Of a stretch of DNA of 7,108 bases, positions 1 to 6,120 are shown one piece after another. Position numbers and translations under genes: made by a program. The notes under the pieces are model-generated. The model made no database searches, had not been told where the DNA came from, and saw only the letters and a list, made by a program, of their open reading frames with translations. This DNA comes from Rikenellaceae bacterium (lineage in GTDB: Bacteria; Bacteroidota; Bacteroidia; Bacteroidales; UBA932). Location: NCBI GenBank assembly GCA_900769735.1, contig CAAGHY010000214.1, positions 1-7,108 of the forward strand. Direction: 5' to 3'. The stretch's first letter is position 1. Each line of letters starts with the position of its first letter.

Positions 1-354
1 GTAATGGAGAAAGAGGATCCAAACAACTGGGAGTTTGTAGTTCCTGAGAAACTTAAGACACTTTGGAAAAACAAGGACTTTGGCCCATACGCTTTGGAGA
101 ACGGCAAAATGCCTGTAGCATTCCTATGCAACGGTGACATTACCGGAGGTAACTCGGGATCACCGGTATTGAATGACAAAGGCGAGCTTCTTGGCCTTGC
201 ATTTGACGGCAACTGGGAGGCTATGAGCGGTGACGTTATCTTTGAGCCTAGCCTACAGCGTTGTATCAACGTAGACGTACGTTACGTATTGTTCATCATT
301 GACAAATACGGAGATGCAGGCTACTTGTTGGATGAGATGACTATTGTGAAGTAA
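1..354 (+). CDS. S46 family dipeptidyl-peptidase (DPP7-type), C-terminal part
   Basis: This is the 3' end of a gene that begins before the window; the frame is already open at base 1, so the ATG at 4 is probably internal. The visible 117 residues match the C-terminal end of S46 serine exopeptidases, periplasmic enzymes that remove dipeptides from peptide N-termini in peptide-fermenting Bacteroidota. The family nucleophile lies in TGGNSGSP, with the serine codon at 154-156, followed by GLAFDGNWEAMSGD and the conserved tail LQRCINVDVRYVLFIIDKYG. The residue 18 positions after the serine is glycine (codon 208-210). In this family glycine there marks DPP7-type enzymes (hydrophobic P1 residue), whereas DPP11 has arginine and prefers Asp/Glu. 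The catalytic His and Asp and the signal peptide lie outside the window. Family assignment is firm; the specificity is inferred from one residue. mrp follows after 9 bases and may be cotranscribed. Confidence 0.93.
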   Translation, partial: VMEKEDPNNWEFVVPEKLKTLWKNKDFGPYALENGKMPVAFLCNGDITGGNSGSPVLNDKGELLGLAFDGNWEAMSGDVIFEPSLQRCINVDVRYVLFIIDKYGDAGYLLDEMTIVK

Positions 355-363
355 AAATTTGAT

Positions 364-1530
364 ATGACAACTTCTGAAATTCTTGAAGTGCTGGGTGGAG
401 TTATCCACCCGGCTTTTGATAAAAGCATAACAGAACTTAACCTTGTGGAGGATGTAAAAGTTGAGCCTCTGAAGGATGCTGTTGGAAATGATATTCCCGA
501 CAGCTGGAAAGTTAAGTTCAAACTGGTGTTCAAGGCTCCCGATGCCCTTGCAGGTTCTCTGAAGAAAGCCTGCGAGGAGACAATCTGTGCAGCCTGGCCG
601 GGAACTAAAGTGAGCATCATTGAGATGGTTCGCGAGGGGGCAGCCCCTAAAAAAGCCAAAAAGCTTGAGCTTGGACAGGAGCAGCTTGAGACTGTGGGCA
701 AGATTGTTGCCATTGCCTCAGGCAAAGGTGGCGTTGGCAAATCTACAGTTTCTGTAAACCTTGCAATCACCCTTGCCAAAATGGGTTACAAGGTGGGACT
801 TGCAGATGCTGACGTTTATGGTCCGTCCATTCCTAAGATGACCGCAACTGAGGGTGAGATTCCTGATGTTGAGTTTATTTATGAGGACGGTTACTCAGAC
901 CACGGTGAGGCAGCAATTGCAGATCAGGATCCACAAGGAAAACCTATGGGCCAGAACCCTCACGGTAAAGTTGTGAGCGAGCTTATCATTCCTGTAGAGA
1001 AATATGGTGTAAAATGGATGTCAATAGGTTATTTTGCAAAACCTGAGCAGGCCCTTATATGGAGAGGCGCAATGGCTTGCAACGCCCTTAAACAGATGAC
1101 CCTTCAGGTTAAATGGGGTGAGCTTGACTTCCTGCTGCTTGACCTTCCTCCAGGAACAGGTGACATTCACATAAGCATGGTACACGACATTCCTCTTAAC
1201 GGAGCAATCATTGTTACCACCCCTCAGGCTGTAGCACTTGCGGATGTGGAGAAGGGTATCAACATGTTCCGCAACAAGGACATCAACAAGCCTATCTTTG
1301 GATTGGTGGAGAATATGGCGTGGTTCACCCCTGCCGAGCTTCCTGAAAACAAATACTACATCTTTGGAAAAGACGGCGGCAAACAGATGGCAGAAAAGTA
1401 CAATGTTCCTTTGCTTGGACAGATTCCAATTGTTCAGGGCATCCGCGAGTGCGGAGACGAGGGCATCCCTGCCGCAGTAAGCGCCGGCCCAATCTTTGAC
1501 GCATTTGTGGAAATTGCTAAGGGGTTGTAA
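364..1530 (+). CDS. mrp: Mrp/ApbC/NBP35-family P-loop ATPase, CxxC-less
   Basis: A cytoplasmic Fe-S cluster carrier/assembly ATPase of the Mrp (ApbC, NBP35) family, 388 residues. Residues 1-90 form a MIP18/DUF59-like domain. The P-loop ATPase domain follows: deviant Walker A GKGGVGKS at 120-127, DADVYGPS at 148-155 (switch I region), LLLDLPPGTGD at 257-267 (Walker B region), VVTTPQ-type strand at 283-288 and VENMAWF at 315-321. Family members usually carry a CxxC after the ENM motif that binds a bridging cluster between two subunits; here that stretch has no cysteine, and the cysteines are at 70, 75, 239 and 363. Residues about 161-205 form an acidic, Gly/Asp-rich insert that makes the segment between switch I and SIGYF about 33 residues longer than I recall for E. 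coli Mrp. No Shine-Dalgarno is visible; the start is chosen because the DUF59 domain begins directly after it. Confidence 0.95.
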   Translation: MTTSEILEVLGGVIHPAFDKSITELNLVEDVKVEPLKDAVGNDIPDSWKVKFKLVFKAPDALAGSLKKACEETICAAWPGTKVSIIEMVREGAAPKKAKKLELGQEQLETVGKIVAIASGKGGVGKSTVSVNLAITLAKMGYKVGLADADVYGPSIPKMTATEGEIPDVEFIYEDGYSDHGEAAIADQDPQGKPMGQNPHGKVVSELIIPVEKYGVKWMSIGYFAKPEQALIWRGAMACNALKQMTLQVKWGELDFLLLDLPPGTGDIHISMVHDIPLNGAIIVTTPQAVALADVEKGINMFRNKDINKPIFGLVENMAWFTPAELPENKYYIFGKDGGKQMAEKYNVPLLGQIPIVQGIRECGDEGIPAAVSAGPIFDAFVEIAKGL

Positions 1531-1559
1531 TTTGTTCCCCAACTGGCACAAAATAACAC

Positions 1560-1593
1560 TTCGGGCACAGAATCAATTGATTTTGTGCCCGAA
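1560..1593. terminator. Bidirectional intrinsic terminator between mrp and rsmA
   Basis: A perfect 10-bp stem (TTCGGGCACA at 1560-1569 with TGTGCCCGAA at 1584-1593) is extended on the plus strand by a G-U pair (1570/1583) and AATC/GATT, closing on the tetraloop AATT: 15 continuous pairs. T-rich sequence follows on the plus strand (TTTATTTA), and the minus strand reads GTGTTATTTT beyond the stem. It lies 29 bases past the mrp stop and 12 bases past the rsmA stop, so it plausibly serves both convergent genes. Confidence 0.85.
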
Positions 1594-1605
1594 TTTATTT
1601 ATCTA

Positions 1606-2445
1606 TTAACTGATAAGCAATGTAAGCTCCACAAACTGCTCTACTGAGAGTTGTTCCGGCCTCAACTCAAACAAGTGGGCCAATGCGGCAGGGGTACTGT
1701 CGGGAGTAAAATTCTTGCCAGTCTCTGCCAAAATTGGTTTTATGGAGTTGCGGATGGTTTTGCGGCGCTGGTTGAAGCAGGTTTTCACCACTTTCTTGAA
1801 TAGCACCTCATCACAGCCAAGGCTTGTACGGCTGTTGCGCGTTAAACGTATCACACCGCTCTTTACTTTTGGAGGTGGTACAAATACATGCTCAGGAACT
1901 GTAAACAGGTACTCAATGTTGTACCAGGCCTGCAACAGTACAGAAAGGATACCGTATGCCTTGTTGCCCGGACCGCTTGCCAGGCGCTCTGCTACTTCTT
2001 TCTGCAACATACAAACTACCTGTGGAATGGTTTCCTTGTAATCCAGTACCTTAAAGAAAATCTGTGAAGATATGTTGTACGGGAAATTGCCTATTACTGC
2101 AAACTCTCCGCTGAAAATCTTTTCAAGGGGCACCTGCAGGAAATCTCTCTGCTGCAAGGAGTAAAGCATCTGGGGATATGTTTTCTGCAGATACTCAATA
2201 GACTCAGTATCAATCTCGCACACCTCCAGTTTTATCTGGGGGTTCTGCAACATATATTTGGTAAGGACTCCTGTACCCGGGCCAATCTCAAGTACCTGCA
2301 ATTGTGATGTTTTTCCTCCCGATGATTCATTGCTGGAGCTATCGGGAAGAATAAGTCCTTCCACTATTCTCCGTGCTATTGATTCGTCTGCCAGAAAGTG
2401 CTGTCCCAACCCCTTCTTGGCCTTTACTCCGTATTGTTGTGCCAT
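1606..2445 (-). CDS. rsmA: 16S rRNA dimethyladenosine transferase RsmA (KsgA)
   Basis: The SAM-dependent enzyme that dimethylates two adjacent adenosines in the helix 45 loop of 16S rRNA late in 30S assembly; loss gives kasugamycin resistance in bacteria generally. 279 residues, normal for the family. Visible motifs: KKGLGQHFLAD (10-20), the conserved N-terminus of the family; EIGPGTG (53-59), the SAM-binding loop; EID (77-79), the acidic ribose-contact strand; NFPYN (120-124), the N-x-P-Y catalytic motif, with Phe where proteobacterial enzymes have Leu; FNQRRKT (224-230) in the C-terminal helical domain. A Ser/Gly-rich stretch at 36-47 lengthens the loop before the SAM motif by about ten residues compared with E. 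coli. The start fits because the N-terminal motif begins at residue 10. It is convergent with mrp and divergent from aspS. A -7-like box ends only 5 bases before the ATG, so the mRNA may be nearly leaderless. Confidence 0.97.
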   Translation of the reverse strand: MAQQYGVKAKKGLGQHFLADESIARRIVEGLILPDSSSNESSGGKTSQLQVLEIGPGTGVLTKYMLQNPQIKLEVCEIDTESIEYLQKTYPQMLYSLQQRDFLQVPLEKIFSGEFAVIGNFPYNISSQIFFKVLDYKETIPQVVCMLQKEVAERLASGPGNKAYGILSVLLQAWYNIEYLFTVPEHVFVPPPKVKSGVIRLTRNSRTSLGCDEVLFKKVVKTCFNQRRKTIRNSIKPILAETGKNFTPDSTPAALAHLFELRPEQLSVEQFVELTLLIS

Positions 2446-2450
2446 AAGTA

Positions 2451-2458
2451 CAAAGGTA
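2451..2458 (-). promoter_or_regulatory. Candidate Bacteroidota -7 box for rsmA
   Basis: Read on the minus strand this is TACCTTTG, a full match to TAnnTTTG. It ends 5 bases before the rsmA ATG, so transcription would begin at or within a few bases of the start codon. No TTTG is present at the -33 position, which weakens the call. Confidence 0.4.
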
Positions 2459-2471
2459 AAATATTTTTTAT

Positions 2472-2479
2472 TACTTTTG
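2472..2479 (+). promoter_or_regulatory. Candidate Bacteroidota -7 box for aspS
   Basis: TACTTTTG is a full match to TAnnTTTG and would give an aspS leader of about 50 bases. The -33 region contains no TTTG. It lies 13 bp from the oppositely oriented rsmA box, so two polymerases could not occupy both at once. Confidence 0.42.
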
Positions 2480-2488
2480 TAAGTTAGT

Positions 2489-2502
2489 CTGCCTGTGGGC
2501 AG
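2489..2502 (+). promoter_or_regulatory. Small hairpin in the aspS leader
   Basis: CTGCC and GGCAG form a 5-bp GC-rich stem with loop TGTG, 34 bases before the aspS ATG. It would lie just inside the transcript from the 2472 box. It is too small to call a riboswitch or T-box, and no T-box specifier or antiterminator is visible; its function is unknown. Confidence 0.25.
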
Positions 2503-2536
2503 TATACGGAGAAAAAAATATTAAAATTCCACATAT

Positions 2537-4306
2537 ATGTACAGAACACACACTTGCGGAGAGCTTCGCATTTCTAATGTAGGCCAGGAGGTTACTTTGG
2601 CCGGATGGGTACAGAGAGTACGTAAAATGGGTTCTCTTAACTTCATTGATTTGAGAGACCGCTATGGTATTACACAGCTTGTAACTGATGAGCACAACAA
2701 GGAGGTTAATGACCTTGTTGAGAAGATGGGTAGAGAGTGGGTTATTCAGGCTAAAGGTGTTGTTATTGAGAGACAGAGCAAAAACAACAAGATAGAGACA
2801 GGTGAGATTGAGATCCAGCTTAAAGATGTAACTGTCCTTAATGCTGCTGTTACCCCTCCTTTTACAATTGAGGAGAATACAGACGGCGGCGAGGAGCTTA
2901 GAGCGCAATACAGATATTTGGACTTGCGCCGCGGACCGCTTAAGAGAGCTTTGGAGCTTAGACACAAAATGGCTCACGAGGTTAGAAACTACCTTAGCAA
3001 CGTGGGCTTTATGGAGATTGAGACTCCATACCTTATCAAATCTACCCCAGAGGGTGCAAGGGACTTTGTGGTTCCAAGCCGTATGAACCCAGGCGAGTTC
3101 TACGCATTGCCTCAGAGCCCTCAGACTTTCAAGCAGCTTCTGATGGTTGCAGGTTATGACAAATATTTCCAGATTGTACGTTGCTTCAGAGATGAGGACT
3201 TGCGTGCAGACCGTCAGCCTGAGTTTACCCAGATTGACTGCGAGATGTCATTTGTAGAGAGAGAGGATGTGCTTAACACATTTGAGGGTCTTGCAAAAGC
3301 ATTGTTCAAAAATGTATTGGGCAAAGAGCTTGTTGGTGACTTCCCAAGAATCTCTTATGCAGATGCTATGGAGTACTACGGATCAGACAAACCTGATATC
3401 CGTTTTGATATGAAGATGAACACCGTAACTTCTTTGTTGCAGGGCAACGGTTTCTCAGTATTTGATACTGCAGAGTACATTGGTGCAATTGTGGCAAAAG
3501 GTTGCGCAGGATATACTAGAAAACAGCTTGATGAGCTTACAGAGTGGGTTAAACGCCCTCAGGTTGGTGCAAAAGGTTTGGTTTACATCAAACTTGGCGC
3601 TGACGGCATCAAATCATCAATTGACAAATTCTACACTGCAGAGCAGTTGCAGGTTGTAGCAGACAAGATTGGCGCTGAGCAGGGTGACCTTATCCTTATG
3701 CTAAGTGGTGACAAGAAGAAAATGCAGGGCGCCCTTGGTACCCTACGTCTTGAGATGGGTAACCGCCTTGGCTTGAGAGACAACTCTGTTTACGCACCTC
3801 TATGGGTATGTGACTTCCCTCTATTGGAGTGGGATGACGAGACCCAGAGATTCTACGCAATGCACCACCCATTCACCGCTCCAAAACCTGAAGACATGGA
3901 TAAATTCTTCAGCAACAAGAAAGAGGATTTGGAGAAAGTGAACGCAAACGCATATGACTTTGTTCTTAACGGAACAGAGGTGGGCGGCGGCTCAATCAGA
4001 ATCCACGATTCCAAAGTTCAGGAGCGTATGTTTGAGGTTCTTGGCTTCAGCAAAGAGGATGCAGACTACCGTTTTGGTTTCATCATCAACGCATTCAAAT
4101 ACGGTGCACCTCCTCACGGTGGCATTGCATTCGGTTTTGACCGCTTCTGCTCATTGTTCGGTGGCCAGGAGACCATCAGAGACTACATTGCATTCCCTAA
4201 AAACAACATGGGCCGTGATGTAATGTTGGATGCTCCAAGCTTGATTGACAACGCACAGATGGAGGAGCTTTTCCTTGTAAGCACAGCAAAAAGAGAGGAG
4301 AAATAA
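2537..4306 (+). CDS. aspS: Aspartyl-tRNA synthetase (bacterial type)
   Basis: A class IIb aminoacyl-tRNA synthetase that charges tRNA-Asp with aspartate in the cytoplasm. At 589 residues it has full bacterial-type length. Domains: an OB-fold anticodon-binding domain at about 1-105 (VTLAGWVQRVRKMGSLNF at 19-36); class II catalytic core with motif 1 around 151-166; flipping-loop and active-site stretch STPEGARDFVVPSR (169-182); motif 2 FRDEDLRADRQPEFTQID (217-234); a GAD-type insertion at about 285-420; GTEVGGGSIRIHD (479-491); motif 3 FGFDRF (532-537). The start is fixed by the family N-terminus MYRTHTCGELR. Residue 31, aligned with Leu30 of E. coli AspRS and His31 of non-discriminating Pseudomonas AspRS, is Met, so that position does not settle tRNA specificity. 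No Shine-Dalgarno is visible; the leader is AT-rich, as is usual in this phylum. A hairpin follows the stop codon. Confidence 0.98.
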   Translation: MYRTHTCGELRISNVGQEVTLAGWVQRVRKMGSLNFIDLRDRYGITQLVTDEHNKEVNDLVEKMGREWVIQAKGVVIERQSKNNKIETGEIEIQLKDVTVLNAAVTPPFTIEENTDGGEELRAQYRYLDLRRGPLKRALELRHKMAHEVRNYLSNVGFMEIETPYLIKSTPEGARDFVVPSRMNPGEFYALPQSPQTFKQLLMVAGYDKYFQIVRCFRDEDLRADRQPEFTQIDCEMSFVEREDVLNTFEGLAKALFKNVLGKELVGDFPRISYADAMEYYGSDKPDIRFDMKMNTVTSLLQGNGFSVFDTAEYIGAIVAKGCAGYTRKQLDELTEWVKRPQVGAKGLVYIKLGADGIKSSIDKFYTAEQLQVVADKIGAEQGDLILMLSGDKKKMQGALGTLRLEMGNRLGLRDNSVYAPLWVCDFPLLEWDDETQRFYAMHHPFTAPKPEDMDKFFSNKKEDLEKVNANAYDFVLNGTEVGGGSIRIHDSKVQERMFEVLGFSKEDADYRFGFIINAFKYGAPPHGGIAFGFDRFCSLFGGQETIRDYIAFPKNNMGRDVMLDAPSLIDNAQMEELFLVSTAKREEK

Positions 4307-4331
4307 TCTTCCCGATAATTAATGAACTTAC

Positions 4332-4365
4332 ATGGAGCATTCCTGCCACAACGGGGATGCTCCAT
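4332..4365 (+). terminator. Terminator-like hairpin after aspS
   Basis: ATGGAGCAT (4332-4340) pairs with ATGCTCCAT (4357-4365); one U-G and two C-G pairs extend it to 12 pairs around a 10-base loop. Only a short run of four T follows (4365-4368), so termination may be partial. It begins 25 bases after the aspS stop and ends 33 bases before yqeY. As I see no -7 box in those 33 bases, read-through into yqeY is plausible. Confidence 0.75.
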
Positions 4366-4384
4366 TTTGCAATAAAAAATATAT

Positions 4385-4390
4385 AGGAGG
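4385..4390 (+). promoter_or_regulatory. Strong Shine-Dalgarno of yqeY
   Basis: AGGAGG with an 8-base spacer to the ATG at 4399. It selects this ATG over the in-frame ATG at 4405, which would have a 14-base spacer. It stands out because the other starts in the window have no recognisable Shine-Dalgarno, as is usual in Bacteroidota. Confidence 0.8.
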
Positions 4391-4398
4391 AAAATACT

Positions 4399-4842
4399 AT
4401 GAGTATGGAATTACAGATCCAGCAAGATATTAAGGCAGCAATGCTTGCCAAAGAGAAAACCCGTTTGGAGTCTTTGAGAGCCATTAAAGCTGCCATTCTG
4501 CTTGCAAAAACAGCAGACGGTTCAGAGAGCATCTCTGATGAGGCTGTAATTAAAATCATTCAGAAACTTGTAAAGCAGCGCAAAGAGACCGCTGAGATAT
4601 ACAAACAACAGAACAGGGAGGAGCTTGCAGCAAACGAGCTTGCAGAGGCTGCTGCAATGGAGGTATACCTTCCAAAACAGCTTTCTGAGGCTGAGATTGA
4701 GGAGGAACTCAAGAAAATCATTGCCCAGGTTGGAGCAACAGGTCCACAGGATATGGGCAAGGTTATGGGAACAGCAACCAAAGCACTTGCCGGCAAAGCA
4801 GAGGGAAGAGTTATCTCTGCACTTGTAAAAAAATTGTTGTAA
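4399..4842 (+). CDS. yqeY: GatB/YqeY domain protein
   Basis: A small cytoplasmic protein of the YqeY family, 147 residues, the family's usual length. YqeY resembles the C-terminal tail domain of GatB, the tRNA-binding subunit of Asp-tRNA(Asn)/Glu-tRNA(Gln) amidotransferase, so tRNA contact is often supposed, but the true role is not established. Family features visible: a helical N-terminal half with IQQDIKAAMLAKEKTRLESLR (7-27) and VKQRKETAEIY (58-68); then YLPKQLSEAEIEEELKKI (90-107), DMGKVMG (118-124) and a KAEGRVISALVKKLL-type end (133-147). The catalytic amidotransferase parts of GatB are absent, as in all YqeY proteins. Its stop overlaps the next start (TAATG at 4840-4844), so the two proteins are probably made together by translational coupling. 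It lies downstream of aspS but is separated from it by a hairpin. Confidence 0.95.
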   Translation: MSMELQIQQDIKAAMLAKEKTRLESLRAIKAAILLAKTADGSESISDEAVIKIIQKLVKQRKETAEIYKQQNREELAANELAEAAAMEVYLPKQLSEAEIEEELKKIIAQVGATGPQDMGKVMGTATKALAGKAEGRVISALVKKLL

Positions 4843-5954
4843 TGAAAATTGGAGACAGAGTACGATTCCTCAACCAGACCGGTGGAGGAATTGTTGTTGG
4901 AATGGGCAAGAAAGGCTGGGTAACGGTAGAGGACGAGGAGGGCTTTGAAATTCCGGTACCGGAAAAGGAGTGCGTAGTGGTGGAGGAGAATGCCGTTGCA
5001 GCCGAGAAAAAGAACATCCAGACCAAAGACGGCGAGAAGCTGAACGTGGCACTTGCATACACCAAAGCCGGTGCGGGATTCGTATGCTCAATTGCAAACG
5101 AGTGCAACTACAATATGCTGGTTACCTACACCGTTTCTTCAACCGGAGCAAACCAGGCAGCCCAATACAGCACAATGTACGCCGGAGAGATACTTCCGTA
5201 CGAGCGCAAGGAGATGTTCAAATTTGGAAAAGAGGAGCTGAACGACTTCTCCAAAAGGGTACTTGTAAGGCTTGTGCCGTTCAAGAGGGGAACTGGTCTG
5301 AAGAAAACCACCCCACACACCCTCAAGCCTGTAGTGGAGAAGGATTTCATCCTTGACCCAATGAACCTTCTCAAGGACAGTATGTACAAGGAGAATGATT
5401 ATACTCCCGATAAATCCTACATCATTGCCCTGGTAAATGAGAATGTAAAGGAACTCCCTTTACTGCAGAACGACAATGATGACAAACTCCGCCAGGCCCT
5501 TAAGGAGAAATTCCAGAGAGAGGCCGAAACATCTGCGACAGGGGGTGCAGGGAACAATTCATCGGGAAGAAAAGATACCGCAGGAAAGGCATTTGTAAAC
5601 GGCAAATGGATTGAGGTTTCAAAAGGGAAAAAGGATGATGTGGAGGATAAGGCACTTATAAAGAGTTCCCCTTCCGGAATTCTGGAAGTGGACCTGCACG
5701 CCACTGCGCTGCTTGAAACCACTGCCGGAATGGACAACACTGCAATCCTGAAATACCAGATGGAGAAATTCAACGAGGCAATGAAAGCGGTACTCCGCAA
5801 AAAAGGACAAAGAATTGTCTTCATCCACGGCAAAGGGGACGGAGTATTGCGCAAGGCAATCCTCACCGAACTCAAAACCAAATACCCAGCCTGCAGATGG
5901 CAGGACGCCTCCTTCAAGGAATACGGATATGGAGCTACAATGGTTACAGTGTAG
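4842..5954 (+). CDS. DUF2027 and Smr-domain protein
   Basis: A 370-residue cytoplasmic protein of the Bacteroidota-specific DUF2027 type fused to a C-terminal Smr domain. Residues 1-50 (MKIGDRVRFLNQTGGGIVVG onward) look like a small SH3/KOW-type beta barrel; about 60-225 is the rest of DUF2027; about 226-250 is a Ser/Gly/Asn-rich, probably flexible linker; about 278-370 is the Smr domain. The Smr motifs are VDLHA (283-287; DLH codons 5691-5699) and HGKGDGVLR (329-337). In MutS2 and SmrB these DxH and HGxG elements belong to the nucleic-acid-cleaving site; the usual Gly after DLH is Ala here. No MutS ATPase portion is present, so calling it a mismatch-repair protein would mislead. No signal peptide or membrane segment is seen. 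Its ATG overlaps the yqeY stop by one base. Nuclease activity and substrate are inferred, not shown. Confidence 0.93.
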   Translation: MKIGDRVRFLNQTGGGIVVGMGKKGWVTVEDEEGFEIPVPEKECVVVEENAVAAEKKNIQTKDGEKLNVALAYTKAGAGFVCSIANECNYNMLVTYTVSSTGANQAAQYSTMYAGEILPYERKEMFKFGKEELNDFSKRVLVRLVPFKRGTGLKKTTPHTLKPVVEKDFILDPMNLLKDSMYKENDYTPDKSYIIALVNENVKELPLLQNDNDDKLRQALKEKFQREAETSATGGAGNNSSGRKDTAGKAFVNGKWIEVSKGKKDDVEDKALIKSSPSGILEVDLHATALLETTAGMDNTAILKYQMEKFNEAMKAVLRKKGQRIVFIHGKGDGVLRKAILTELKTKYPACRWQDASFKEYGYGATMVTV

Positions 5955-5963
5955 TTTCTTGCG

Positions 5964-6118
5964 GGCTATTCCCAAGACAGTGGCGCACTAAGGCTTTGCT
6001 ACAAGCTGCTCCAGGGCCAGTTAGTTGCACTACCCGTAAAGAATGTTTACGAGTGGCACACAGGAAGTGGGCTACAGGTGTGTGTGGGGGGGTAAGGTGC
6101 GCCGTTGTCTTAGCGGCC
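5964..6118 (+). ncRNA. Candidate structured RNA, 6S-like outline
   Basis: The block folds on the plus strand into one long rod. The closing stem pairs AAGACAGTGGCGCA (5974-5987) with TGCGCCGTTGTCTT (6098-6111): 14 continuous pairs including two adjacent G-U wobbles. Outside it, GGCT (5964-5967) can pair with GGCC (6115-6118) across a small internal loop. Inside is a large, mostly unpaired zone (about 5988-6010 opposite the G-rich 6079-6097), an irregular upper stem, and a terminal hairpin CGTAAA/TTTACG (6035-6040, 6046-6051) with loop GAATG. On the minus strand the two wobbles become C-A mismatches, so the plus strand is favoured. Closing stem, large central bubble and apical stem at about 155 bases recall 6S RNA, but I recognise no conserved 6S sequence. 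A weak -7-like TAGTTTCT sits at 5952-5959; no clear terminator was found. Confidence 0.42.
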
Positions 6119-6120
6119 AA

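Noticed and set aside
2489..2536. T-box or amino-acid riboswitch controlling aspS
   Set aside because: The leader is too short, with only a 5-bp hairpin; no specifier loop, T-box sequence or terminator/antiterminator pair.
2471..2977. Minus-strand frame of 168 codons opposite the start of aspS
   Set aside because: It overlaps highly conserved aspS sequence and the divergent promoter region and shows no domain; antisense shadow.
5417..5917. Long minus-strand frame opposite the DUF2027-Smr gene
   Set aside because: Ser/Phe/Leu-rich composition typical of an antisense reading of a Lys/Glu-rich gene; no start context or domain.
4842..5954. MutS2-type mismatch repair protein
   Set aside because: Only the Smr domain is shared with MutS2; the MutS ATPase and core domains are absent and the N-terminal part is DUF2027.
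5998..6076. GCTACA at 5998-6003 and 6071-6076 as a mobile-element target duplication
   Set aside because: A six-base match is expected by chance, no inverted repeats flank it and no transposase is present.
5961..6118. RNase P RNA, tmRNA or SRP RNA
   Set aside because: The GAGGAAAGTCC core of RNase P, the tRNA-like ends of tmRNA and the GGAA-capped helix of SRP RNA are all missing; CAGGAAGTGGGC at 6061 is only a superficial likeness.
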